DNA of 64,000 nt, from assembly GCF_030818485.1 (NCBI RefSeq), contig NZ_JAUTAJ010000004.1, forward strand, positions 2,823,501 to 2,887,500, written 5' to 3'. The notes under the pieces were generated by a model. The model was not told the DNA's origin and did no database searches. It saw only the letters and a list, made by a program, of their open reading frames with translations. Position 1 is the stretch's first letter. Every line of letters starts with the position of its first letter. Below are positions 18,233 to 25,698 of the stretch, in pieces. The stretch comes from Pseudoroseomonas cervicalis. GTDB taxonomy: Bacteria; Pseudomonadota; Alphaproteobacteria; Acetobacterales; Acetobacteraceae. Position numbers and translations under genes: made by a program.

Positions 18233-19615
18233 TCAGCCGGCGCGGAAGCGGGCCATGAAGAAGCCGTCCAGCCCGCCCTGCTCCGCCCAGAGATCGGGGC
18301 GGGTGCGCAGCCAGCCCTGCGGCGAGAGCGCGGCCTCCAGCCCCGGCACCTCCTGGGCGCGGATCGGGTCGGGGATCAGGCCGGGCGGCGGGCTGGCGGC
18401 CTGGGCCTCGCCCTCCTCCGGCTGCAGCGAGCAGGTGGCGAAGACCAGCCGCCCGCCCGGCGCCAGCAGCCGTGCAGCGGCGGCGAGGAGCTGGCGCTGC
18501 AGCCCGGCCAGCGTCGCGATGTCGCCCGGGCGCTTCAGATGCGGCACGTCGGGGTGGCGGCGGATGGTGCCGGTGGCGCTGCAGGGCGCGTCCAGCAGGA
18601 TGGCATCAAACCGCGTGCCGGGCTCCCATTCGGCGACATCGGCCTGCACGCTCTCCACGCTGAGGCCGAGCCGCGCCATGTTCTCGCGCAGCCGGAGCAG
18701 CCGCGTCGCGTCGCGCTCGACGGCGGTGACGGCGGCGCCGCTGGCGGCCAGCTGCGCCGTCTTGCCGCCCGGCGCGGCGCAGAGATCGGCCACCCGCATG
18801 CCAGGGCCGGCGGCGAGCAGCCGCGCCGGCAGGGCGGCGGCGGCGTCCTGCGCCCAGGCCAGGCCGTCCACGAAGGCGGGCAGCTCGGTGATGCGGGTGC
18901 CGGCGGGGAAGCGCGCGGTGCCGGTGGGCAGCATCAGCGCGCCCTCCGGCGCCGGGGTGCCCGGCTTCAGCGAGAGGTCGAGCGGCGCCGGCAGCCGGTG
19001 GGCGCGGGCGATGGCGCGCACCGCCGGGCCATAGGCGCCGTGCCAGGCGCTCCACAGCCAGCCCGGCGTGTCCAGCCGCTCGCCATCCAGCTCCTCCAGC
19101 GCGGCGGGGCCGGCGGCGGCGACCTTGCGCAGCACGGCATTCACCAGCCCGGCGAAGGGGCGCGGCACCAGGTCGACGCAGCTGGCGACGGCGGCGTGCG
19201 GCGGCGTCTCCAGCAGCAGCAGCTCGGCGGCGCCGATGCGCAGGGCGTGGCGCACCTCGGGCGGCGGCTCGCGCCGCAGCGAGGGCTCGAGCACGGCGTC
19301 GAGGCTGCCCAGCCGGCGCAGCACGGCGGCGGCGATGCGGTGGGCGGCGGCACGGTCGCGCGCCTCGGCCGGCGGCAGCGCGTCCAGCGCCTCCTCCAGC
19401 CCGCGATGCCGGTCGAGCACGGCGGTCAGCAGCGCCAGGGCGGCGCTGCGGGTCGGGTTGCGCGGCGGCCGGCCGCCCCCGCCGCCCGGCCTGCCGCCGG
19501 CTTTTCCGGGGGGTTTGCCGCCGGGGCGGCCATCGGCGCGCGGCGGGCGGCCGGAAGGACGGCCATCGGGGCGACCGGAGGGCGAGGCGGCGGAGGCGGG
19601 AGAGGGCGGCTTCAT
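18233..19615 (-). CDS. rsmB: 16S rRNA (cytosine-967-C5)-methyltransferase RsmB-like
   Basis: 460 residues. A low-complexity N-terminal tail of Gly-Arg-Pro/Lys repeats (about 10-52) precedes a NusB-like RNA-binding domain (about 54-190) and a Rossmann methyltransferase domain. The methyltransferase has SAM motif LCAAPGGKTAQL, motif IV DAPCSATG and motif VI FATCSLQPEEGE with the nucleophilic Cys. This is the Fmu/Sun/RsmB layout for methylating 16S rRNA C967. The basic tail may help rRNA binding; it is not in the E. coli protein. ATG 19615 is only 109 bp from the divergent ArnT-like gene. Confidence 0.88.
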   Translation of the reverse strand: MKPPSPASAASPSGRPDGRPSGRPPRADGRPGGKPPGKAGGRPGGGGGRPPRNPTRSAALALLTAVLDRHRGLEEALDALPPAEARDRAAAHRIAAAVLRRLGSLDAVLEPSLRREPPPEVRHALRIGAAELLLLETPPHAAVASCVDLVPRPFAGLVNAVLRKVAAAGPAALEELDGERLDTPGWLWSAWHGAYGPAVRAIARAHRLPAPLDLSLKPGTPAPEGALMLPTGTARFPAGTRITELPAFVDGLAWAQDAAAALPARLLAAGPGMRVADLCAAPGGKTAQLAASGAAVTAVERDATRLLRLRENMARLGLSVESVQADVAEWEPGTRFDAILLDAPCSATGTIRRHPDVPHLKRPGDIATLAGLQRQLLAAAARLLAPGGRLVFATCSLQPEEGEAQAASPPPGLIPDPIRAQEVPGLEAALSPQGWLRTRPDLWAEQGGLDGFFMARFRAG

Positions 19616-19724
19616 CGCCCCCTGCTATGAGCCGGAAGCGCCCGCCCTGTCGAGGGATCGGCGCGGGCGCTTCACGCTTTGTCGCTATACTTCCGGCGGC
19701 AAAAAGCTCTACAGCCGGCGCGCC

Positions 19725-21395
19725 ATGCCCTTTTCCCTGCCCGACCTGCTCGATCGGCTGCCCGAGACGCGCCGGCCGCGCCTGTGGCTCGCCCTGCTCT
19801 GCCTGGCGCTCTGGCTGCCCGGCTTCGCCACCCTGCCGCCCGGCGACCGCGACGAAAGCCGCTTCGCCCAGGCCAGCCGCCAGATGGTGGAAAGCGGCGA
19901 CTATGTCCGCATCCGCTTCGGCGAGGAGGAGCGCAACAAGAAGCCGGCCGGCATCCACTGGGCGCAGGCCGCCTCGGTGCATGCGGCCGAGGCGCTGGGC
20001 ATCGGCTCACGCGACCAGATCTGGCCCTATCGCCTGCCCTCGCTGCTCGGCGCGCTGGCGGCGGTGCTGGCCACCTTCCACTGGGGCCGGGCGCTGGTCG
20101 GAAGGCGGGCGGCCTTCGTCGCCGCCGCCATGCTGGCCTGCTCCACCGTGCTGGTGGTGGAGACGCATATCGCCAAGACCGATGCGGCGCTGCTCGGCAC
20201 CGTCGCCATCGCCATGGGGCTGCTGGGCCGGGCCTATCTGGCGCCGGGCGGCTTCACCGCGCGGCAGGCCGGGCTGTTCTGGGCGGTGCTGGGCCTGGCC
20301 ATCCTGCTGAAGGGGCCGATCGGGCCGCTGGTGGCGCTGCTGGCGGCGCTGACCCTGTGCATCGCCGACCGCTCGGCCCGCTGGCTGACGGCGCTGCGCC
20401 CGGCCTGGGGCGTGCCGCTGATGCTGGCCATGGCCGCCCCCTGGTTCATCGCCATCGGCATCGCCACCGAGGGCCGCTTCTTCGCCGATGCGGTGGGCGG
20501 CGACATGCTCTCCAAGGTGAATTCGGGCGAGGAGGCGCATTGGGGCCCGCCCGGCTACTACCTGCTGACCTTCGCGCTCAGCGCCTTCCCCATCGCCTTC
20601 CTGGTGCTGCGCGCCTTGCCGGCGGCCTGGCGCGACCGGATGAACCCGTCCACGCGCTTCCTGCTGGCCTGGATCGCCCCCTCCTGGCTGATGTTCGAGG
20701 CGGTGGCGACCAAGCTGCCGCACTACACCCTGCCGGTCTTCCCGGCGCTGATGCTGCTGGGTGCCGCCTGGGCGATGGACCCGCTGCGCCGCCCGGCGCC
20801 GCGCTGGCTGCGCGGGCTCGGCCTGGTCCTGCTAGCGCTGGTGGCGCTGGCGCTGGGCGTCGCCGCCCCGGTGCTGCCCTTCCTGGCCGATGGCCGGATC
20901 GACCCGGTGGCGCTGCTGGCGCTGCCGGCGGCGGGGCTGCTGCTCTGGGGCGTCTGGTCTGCGCTGAAGCGCGGCGCGCCGGGCCAGGCGGCGCTGGCCG
21001 GGGCGCTGCTGGCGGTGCCGCTCTACGCCATCATCCTGGGCGGCGTGCTGCCGCGGCTGGAAGCGCCCTGGATCGGGCCGCGGCTGGAGGCCCTGGTGCA
21101 GCAGCGCCTGCCCGGCCTGCCGCCAGCGCGGCTCGGCGTGGTCGGCTATCACGAGCCCTCGCTGGTCTTCTCGACCGGCACCGAGACCGCCCTGCTGCGC
21201 GACGGCGCCGCGGCGGCCGGTTTCCTGGCGGCCGGGCCGGGCCGCGCGGTCGCCGTCAGCGGCCGCGACCTGGAGGCCTTCCGCGCCGCCGCCAGCGCCG
21301 CCGGCCTGGCCCCCGCATCGCTCGGCGAGGTCGCCGGCTACAACTACACCCGCGGCCGCCGCGTGGTGCTGCACCTGTTCGGCGGTGGCGCATGA
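19725..21395 (+). CDS. ArnT-like (GT83/PMT) membrane glycosyltransferase
   Basis: 556 residues with about ten membrane helices. The first periplasmic loop has the catalytic-type acidic motif PPGDRDESRFAQASRQM with the following KKPAGIHW, typical of the ArnT/PMT GT-C family. Such enzymes move a sugar from an undecaprenyl carrier to lipid A or another periplasmic acceptor. ArnT itself adds aminoarabinose and gives polymyxin resistance, but no arn synthesis genes are nearby, so the sugar is unknown. The stop overlaps the dedA start by four bases. ATG 19725 was chosen from the membrane-protein N-terminus (MPFSLPDLL). Confidence 0.82.
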   Translation: MPFSLPDLLDRLPETRRPRLWLALLCLALWLPGFATLPPGDRDESRFAQASRQMVESGDYVRIRFGEEERNKKPAGIHWAQAASVHAAEALGIGSRDQIWPYRLPSLLGALAAVLATFHWGRALVGRRAAFVAAAMLACSTVLVVETHIAKTDAALLGTVAIAMGLLGRAYLAPGGFTARQAGLFWAVLGLAILLKGPIGPLVALLAALTLCIADRSARWLTALRPAWGVPLMLAMAAPWFIAIGIATEGRFFADAVGGDMLSKVNSGEEAHWGPPGYYLLTFALSAFPIAFLVLRALPAAWRDRMNPSTRFLLAWIAPSWLMFEAVATKLPHYTLPVFPALMLLGAAWAMDPLRRPAPRWLRGLGLVLLALVALALGVAAPVLPFLADGRIDPVALLALPAAGLLLWGVWSALKRGAPGQAALAGALLAVPLYAIILGGVLPRLEAPWIGPRLEALVQQRLPGLPPARLGVVGYHEPSLVFSTGTETALLRDGAAAAGFLAAGPGRAVAVSGRDLEAFRAAASAAGLAPASLGEVAGYNYTRGRRVVLHLFGGGA

Positions 21396-21991
21396 TCGAG
21401 TGGGTGACACGCATCGTCGGCGATGCCGGCCCGGCCGGCGTCTTCCTGCTGATGGCGCTGGAGAATCTGTTCCCGCCCATCCCGTCGGAGCTGATCATGC
21501 CGCTGGCCGGCTTCGCGGTGGCGGAGGGGCGGATGTCGCTCTGGGCGGCGATCCTGGCCGGCGCCGCCGGCTCGCTGCTCGGCAACGCCGCCTGGTACGA
21601 GCTGGCGCGCGCCATCGGCGCCGCCCGGCTGCGGCCGCTGGTGGCGCGGCACGGGCGCTGGTTCGGCGTCAGCGGCGAGGATATGGACCAGGCGGAGGCG
21701 AAGCTGCGCCGGCACGGGCCGGTGGCGCTGTTCTTCGGCCGCATGCTGCCGGCGATCCGCACGCTGATCTCGATCCCGGCCGGGCTGGCGCGGATCGAGC
21801 GCGGTGTCTTCTATCTGTGGACGGCGCTGGCCGGGCTGCTCTGGGTCGCAGCCCTGGCGGGGGCCGGCTATGCGCTGCGCGACCAGTATCTGAAGGTGGC
21901 CGGGGTGCTGGAGCCGCTCAGCTATGTCGTGCTGGCCGCCCTGGTCATCCTCTATCTGCGGCATCTCTGGCGCAGCCGCCGGCGCGGCTGA
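21392..21991 (+). CDS. DedA family membrane protein
   Basis: 199 residues with four to five membrane segments. The family motifs LFPPIPSELIMPLAG near the N-terminus and FFGRMLPAIRTLISIPAGLARI in the centre are both present. DedA proteins are proton-motive-force-linked transporters; several recycle undecaprenyl phosphate across the inner membrane. Co-translation with an undecaprenyl-sugar-using ArnT-like enzyme (ATGA overlap) fits this role, since that enzyme releases the same carrier in the periplasm. A strong hairpin follows the gene. Confidence 0.88.
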   Translation: MIEWVTRIVGDAGPAGVFLLMALENLFPPIPSELIMPLAGFAVAEGRMSLWAAILAGAAGSLLGNAAWYELARAIGAARLRPLVARHGRWFGVSGEDMDQAEAKLRRHGPVALFFGRMLPAIRTLISIPAGLARIERGVFYLWTALAGLLWVAALAGAGYALRDQYLKVAGVLEPLSYVVLAALVILYLRHLWRSRRRG

Positions 21992-22011
21992 GCGCCTACC
22001 GGCGCGCGGAT

Positions 22012-22051
22012 GCAAGAAGGGCCCGGGGATCGCTCCCCGGGCCCTTCTTGC
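22012..22051. terminator. Bidirectional hairpin terminator between dedA and a minus-strand peptide gene
   Basis: A perfect stem, GCAAGAAGGGCCCGGGG paired with its complement around a short ATCG-type loop. The arms start AAGAAGGG and end CCCTTCTT, so it works weakly as a terminator in both directions. It lies between the ends of two convergent genes. Confidence 0.85.
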
Positions 22052-22061
22052 GTCGCGGCGT

Positions 22062-22139
22062 TCAGATCACCCCGAACAGCAGCAGAAGGATAATGATCGG
22101 AATCGGGATCCCGAGCAGCCACAGCAGGATCGAGCGCAT
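22062..22139 (-). CDS. 25-residue hydrophobic membrane peptide
   Basis: The peptide starts MRSILLWLLGIPIPIIILL and is almost a single membrane helix. A purine-rich GGGAGAAGAC lies directly before its ATG, and a terminator hairpin follows the stop. Similar tiny peptides with the WLLGIPIPIIILL core occur in many proteobacteria; the function is not known to me. Its neighbours are stress-response envelope proteins, so it may belong to the same regulon. It is too short for ordinary gene finders. Confidence 0.65.
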   Translation of the reverse strand: MRSILLWLLGIPIPIIILLLLFGVI

Positions 22140-22253
22140 CGTCTTCTCCCTTCGCAATCCTGGCCCAGCAACGCGTCCCGGGAGGCCGGGGTTGCCCGGG
22201 GAAGGCGGCCGGGGCGTCTTTGTCACCGGCGCGTCGCTTTTGTGCGACAGGCT

Positions 22254-22278
22254 GTAACCGAAGCGCCGGCGCGACGTT
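22254..22278 (+). promoter_or_regulatory. Candidate EcfG-type promoter upstream of the repeat lipoprotein
   Basis: GTAAC (22254-22258), a 16-bp spacer and CGTT (22275-22278) match the general stress consensus GGAAC-N16/17-CGTT except for one base. It reads toward the lipoprotein gene starting 69 bp downstream. Weak evidence alone, but the PhyR-EcfG locus is close by. Confidence 0.35.
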
Positions 22279-22346
22279 GACGCGGCAGGCCGGCACGACC
22301 GGCTCCCCCCGACGACTACCCAAGACGACAAGGAGCTTCGAGGATC

Positions 22347-22703
22347 ATGCGCCAGCGCGAGATTGGCTTTGCCATCGTGGTGTCCGCCGCCCTGCTGGGC
22401 CTGGCGGCCTGCTCGTCCTCCCCCGATGGCAGCGCGCCGGCGCGTGCCCTGGACCGCGCCGCGGGCACCAACACCTCGGGCGCCTATCCGGCGCAGTCGG
22501 ATGGCACGCCGGCCAACCCGCCGGGCACCGCCGCCAGCCGCGCCCTGGACCGCGCCGCCGGCACCAACACCTCCGGCGCCTATCCCAGCCAGTCGGACGG
22601 CACGCGCGTCAACCCGCCGGGCACCGCCGCGACCCGCGCTTATGACCGGGCGACGGATTCCAACACCTCGGGCGCCTATCCGCAGAACGGCCCGCGCATG
22701 TAA
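22347..22703 (+). CDS. Repeat-containing lipoprotein
   Basis: 118 residues. A lipoprotein signal peptide has lipobox LAAC with lipidated Cys22. The mature part is built from a 32-residue repeat: residues 33-64, 65-96 and a shorter 97-118. Each starts RALDRA or RAYDRA and contains SNTSGAYP- or TNTSGAYP-type segments. The repeats are polar and Pro/Gly-rich, without a recognisable domain. It is probably an outer-membrane or periplasmic surface lipoprotein. Position beside the stress locus and the candidate EcfG promoter suggest a stress-induced envelope protein. Function unknown. Confidence 0.75.
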   Translation: MRQREIGFAIVVSAALLGLAACSSSPDGSAPARALDRAAGTNTSGAYPAQSDGTPANPPGTAASRALDRAAGTNTSGAYPSQSDGTRVNPPGTAATRAYDRATDSNTSGAYPQNGPRM

Positions 22704-22713
22704 CGCCTGAGGG

Positions 22714-22752
22714 AAGGCCCGGCGCGCATCCCAGGATGCGGGCCGGGCCTTT
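22714..22752 (+). terminator. Rho-independent terminator after the repeat lipoprotein gene
   Basis: AAGGCCCGGC pairs with GCCGGGCCTT, with an inner GCATCC/GGATGC stem, and is followed by TTTT. It starts 11 bp after the lipoprotein stop. Confidence 0.85.
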
Positions 22753-23120
22753 TGCATGCGCGCCGCCTGCCCTGCCCCGCGCGGCCGGACCGGCCGGCGC
22801 CGCCTTCGCGCGGCGGCCGGTGCGCGCCCGCCTGCGCCCTCTCCATCCCTGCCCCGCAGCCGGCGCGCCGCATCGCGCGCCGGGCCGCGCCGGCCTGCGC
22901 GATGGCGCCCCGCGCGCTGCCTGCGTCGCGGCGCCGGGCGGGCGGCGCCCCCTGCCGGAACGCTGCGCATGCGACAGGCGCTGCGCCACGTCGCGGCGGT
23001 GCCGCGCCCCGCAGAAACAGAACGGGCGGGGGAGATCCCCCGCCCGCCCAGGGCCGCCATTTTGGCAGCCGATGAGACCCTGCCGCGCGGCGCGTCGCGC
23101 GCCGCGCGGCGGGCCTGTCC
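22753..23120. other. Intergenic GC-rich stretch, no gene seen
   Basis: Extremely GC-rich sequence between two convergent small genes. It holds one clear structure, the hairpin at 23024-23045. The open frames that cross it have atypical Arg/Pro/Ala composition and no start signals, so I call none. Confidence 0.6.
23024..23045 (-). terminator. Hairpin terminator downstream of the DUF1328 gene
   Basis: GGGCGGGGGA pairs with TCCCCCGCCC. On the minus strand it is followed by GTTCTGTTTCTG, a partly T-rich tail, about 75 bp after the DUF1328 stop. Confidence 0.55.
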
Positions 23121-23282
23121 TCAGGCCCAGCCGCGGCCGGCCACCAGCGAGATCAGGAACAGCACCAGGAAGATGACGAAGAGGATCTTGGCGATACCGC
23201 TGGCCGCGGACGCCACGCCGGAGAAGCCGAGAACACCGGCGACCAGCGCCACGACGAGGAAGATGAGCGTCCAGTACAGCAT
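23121..23282 (-). CDS. DUF1328 small membrane protein
   Basis: 53 residues, starting [20 protein letters not shown], with two membrane helices separated by [12 protein letters not shown] and ending VAGRGWA. This is the full pattern of the DUF1328/YtjA family, small inner-membrane proteins often controlled by stress sigma factors. ATG 23282 follows GAAGGAGCAGGATCCC. It sits directly downstream of phyR on the same strand, but with its own 88-bp leader. The role at the membrane is unknown. Confidence 0.88.
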   Translation of the reverse strand: MLYWTLIFLVVALVAGVLGFSGVASAASGIAKILFVIFLVLFLISLVAGRGWA

Positions 23283-23370
23283 GGGATCCTGCTCCTTCGG
23301 ACCGTTTGGGGAATATGCCGGTGCCGCGAGGGCGGCATCGTGCCAGGAACGCGGCTTATTCCCCGCAGTT

Positions 23371-24093
23371 TCAGCCGATCGGAACGGTCGAGGACACGGC
23401 CTGGTAGGTGGCGATGGCCAGCGCCAGCGGCTCGAAGGGCTTGCTGATGACGAAGGCCGGCTCGACCTGCTCGGCGGTCAGCAGACGCTCAGGATAGGCG
23501 GTGACGAAGATCACCGGCACCTCGACCTCGCGCTGGATGCGGTTGACGGCGTTGATGCCGTCGCCGCCGGCGCCGAGATTGACATCGGCCAGGATCAGCC
23601 GCGGCTTCATCTCCGCGGCCATGCGCACCGCCTGCGCCTCGCTGGCGGCGACGCCGACGACACGATGGCCGCAGGCCTCGACCAGCTGGCGGACATCCAT
23701 GGCGATGATCGGCTCATCCTCGATCACCAGGATGTCGGTGGCGGCGGCGCTGCGCAGCGCCTCGCGCGCCGCGTCCAGCTCGGTTTCGGCGACGTCGACG
23801 GGCACGCCCACCACCTGCGCCGCCTCGGCCACCGGCAGCTCCTCCAGCGCGGTCAGCAGCAGCAGCTGGCGCGAGCGCGGCGAGAGATTGGCGCCGGGGC
23901 CGGGCGCCGGCGCCGGGGCCAGGCGGGTGACGCCGGCATAGAGGGCGAGGCGCGCCGGCAGCGGCGGCAGCCCCTCGCGCAGCGCGGCGGCGACCAGCGC
24001 GTCGCCGGCCGTCTGGCTGCCGCTGAGCGCACGCGCATAGCGCCGGGCGGGGGGAAGGCTTCGGAGCAGCTCGGCCTGGGTAACGGCGTTCAT
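23371..24093 (-). CDS. phyR: General stress response regulator PhyR (anti-anti-sigma response regulator)
   Basis: 240 residues. An EcfG-like sigma domain without DNA-binding function (about 1-115) is fused to a C-terminal receiver. The receiver has phosphoacceptor D170 in LILADVNLG, the motif FVTAYPE and conserved Lys in ISKPF. When phosphorylated, PhyR exposes its sigma-like domain, which captures NepR and frees EcfG. ATG 24093 is selected from the family N-terminus; the longer frame upstream is shadow. It is divergent from the first sigma gene with a 56-bp gap, the classic arrangement. Confidence 0.95.
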   Translation of the reverse strand: MNAVTQAELLRSLPPARRYARALSGSQTAGDALVAAALREGLPPLPARLALYAGVTRLAPAPAPGPGANLSPRSRQLLLLTALEELPVAEAAQVVGVPVDVAETELDAAREALRSAAATDILVIEDEPIIAMDVRQLVEACGHRVVGVAASEAQAVRMAAEMKPRLILADVNLGAGGDGINAVNRIQREVEVPVIFVTAYPERLLTAEQVEPAFVISKPFEPLALAIATYQAVSSTVPIG

Positions 24094-24149
24094 GTCATGG
24101 CCCTCGTGACGTTCCTGGTTGCTGCGGCAAGATCGTGCCGGAAGTGAGA

Positions 24150-24674
24150 ATGACAAAGCAAACGGATCCGATCCGCGCCGCCCTGCCGGGGCTGCTGCCC
24201 GAGCTGCGCGCCTTCGCGCGCTTCCTCGCCCGCGACACGGCGCTGGCGGACGATCTCGTGCAGGAGGCGATCCTGCGGGCGCTGCGCGCGGAATCCCAAT
24301 GGCTGCCTGGAACCAGCCTGCGGGCCTGGGTGTTCCATATCCTGCGCAACGTGTTCCTGGAACAGATGCGCCGCCGCGGCACCGAGAAGCGCGCGCTGGA
24401 GCGGATGCCGCCGCGCGAGGCGATGCCGGCGGCGCAGGAGGCGCAGGCCGATGTGAACGACCTGTCGCGCGCGCTGGAGCGGCTGCCCATGGCGCAGCGC
24501 GAGGCGCTGATCCTGGTCGGCGCGCATGGCCTGTCGCATGACGAGGCGGCGGCGATCGTCGGCGTGCCGGTGGGCACGGTGAAGGCGCGCGTGTCGCGGG
24601 CACGCGACGCGCTGGCGCGGGGCTGGTCGCCGGCGGAGCGCGGCGAGGCCGCGCTGCAGGAGGAGGGAGACTGA
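24150..24674 (+). CDS. EcfG-like ECF sigma factor, first copy
   Basis: 174 residues from ATG 24150 (GTG 24135 is an alternative). The sigma-2 region has FLARDTALADDLVQEAILRALRA and WVFHILRNVFLEQMRRR; the sigma-4 region has HDEAAAIVGVPVGTVKARVSRAR. No extra C-terminal domain is present. It belongs to the ECF15/EcfG type by context: divergent from phyR and upstream of nepR. Downstream lies a second ECF sigma gene, so this copy may be an accessory or earlier duplicate. It is the one closest to phyR. Confidence 0.85.
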   Translation: MTKQTDPIRAALPGLLPELRAFARFLARDTALADDLVQEAILRALRAESQWLPGTSLRAWVFHILRNVFLEQMRRRGTEKRALERMPPREAMPAAQEAQADVNDLSRALERLPMAQREALILVGAHGLSHDEAAAIVGVPVGTVKARVSRARDALARGWSPAERGEAALQEEGD

Positions 24675-24826
24675 AGGGACGCGCATCGAACGCCTCTTCA
24701 AGGATGCGCGAAGGGCGAAGGTTTCATGCATCCAACGCAATGCAGACATGCTTCGATTGGATATCACCCATGCAACCGCTTGCCCGCCTCCGGCATTGGT
24801 GGGGCATGCAAGGCGAGCAGAGCACC

Positions 24827-25483
24827 ATGAACAGCGTGACCCCGATCCAGCAGGCCACCGGCACCGCTGCGCCGGTCAGCGAGGGCCCGAGCTTCCATGA
24901 GCAGCTGGTGGCCATCCTGCCCCGGCTGCGCGTCCAGGCCGTCTCCATGACGCGCAACCGCGCCGATGCGGATGATCTGGTGCAGGCCGCCGTCAGCAAC
25001 GCGCTGGCGGCCCAGCACAGCTTCACCCCGGGGACGAATTTCGGCGCCTGGATGTTCCGCATCCTGCGCAACCGCTTCCTCTCCGACATCCGCCGCAAGC
25101 GCGACACCTGCGACATGGACAACGCCCCGGCCGAGGCCCTGGCGCGTCCGGCGGCGCAGGAGGACAGCCTGGCGCTGCGCGAGCTGCGCCGCCGCCTGGC
25201 CGACCTGCCGGAGGACCACCGCACCGCCCTGCTGCTGGTGACGGTCCAGGGCATGTCCTATGAGGAGGCCGCGCAGGCGATGAACTGCGCCGTCGGCACC
25301 GCCAAGTGCCGCGTCTTCCGCGCCCGCCGGCAGCTCGAGGCCTGGCTGATGGGTGAGAAGCAGCCCTCCCGCCGCGCCCAGGCGGAGGCCAAGGCACCGG
25401 CGCGCTCTGGCGAGCAGCGCCGGCGCAATGATAGCCTCCGGGAGAGCTCCAGCGCCGCGCGGGGCATGCATCCGGGTCTCTGA
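24827..25483 (+). CDS. ecfG: EcfG-like ECF sigma factor, second copy, coupled to nepR
   Basis: 218 residues from ATG 24827; ATG 24806 is also possible. Sigma-2 has [21 protein letters not shown] and FGAWMFRILRNRFLSDIRRK; sigma-4 has MSYEEAAQAMNCAVGTAKCRVFRARRQLE. A Lys/Arg-rich tail of about 45 residues follows. The stop shares a base with the nepR start, so sigma and anti-sigma are made together, which identifies this copy as the likely main EcfG. No canonical GGAAC-N16/17-CGTT promoter was found just upstream. Confidence 0.88.
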   Translation: MNSVTPIQQATGTAAPVSEGPSFHEQLVAILPRLRVQAVSMTRNRADADDLVQAAVSNALAAQHSFTPGTNFGAWMFRILRNRFLSDIRRKRDTCDMDNAPAEALARPAAQEDSLALRELRRRLADLPEDHRTALLLVTVQGMSYEEAAQAMNCAVGTAKCRVFRARRQLEAWLMGEKQPSRRAQAEAKAPARSGEQRRRNDSLRESSSAARGMHPGL

Positions 25484-25698
25484 TGGACGAGAGAGAGAAT
25501 AAGCGCATGTTGGCGGATCCGGCGATCGCCCACCGCCCGAGTGCCGAGCGTGCCCGAAAGGGCACGCCGGATGCCGCTTTTGACCTCTGGCTTCAGCGAG
25601 GATTGCATGCGATGTACGATGACATCGCCAAAGAGCCCATCCCGGAGGAGCTGCTTCGCTTGATCGACCAGGACAAGGCTCAGGGCAGCAAGACGTGA
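25483..25698 (+). CDS. nepR: NepR anti-sigma factor
   Basis: 71 residues. The C-terminal half (DLWLQRGLHAMYDDIAKEP then IPEELLRLIDQ) is the NepR signature helix pair that clamps EcfG or PhyR. The N-terminal 30 residues are unstructured-looking, as usual. In unstressed cells NepR holds the sigma factor; phosphorylated PhyR takes NepR away. The start overlaps the ecfG stop (TGATG), and the stop overlaps the kinase start (GTGA), so three genes form one translational unit. Confidence 0.93.
   Translation: MDERENKRMLADPAIAHRPSAERARKGTPDAAFDLWLQRGLHAMYDDIAKEPIPEELLRLIDQDKAQGSKT

Noticed and set aside
22736..24147. Overlapping open frames across 22.7-24.1 kb on the plus strand
   Set aside because: They are antisense to DUF1328 and phyR and lack start signals.
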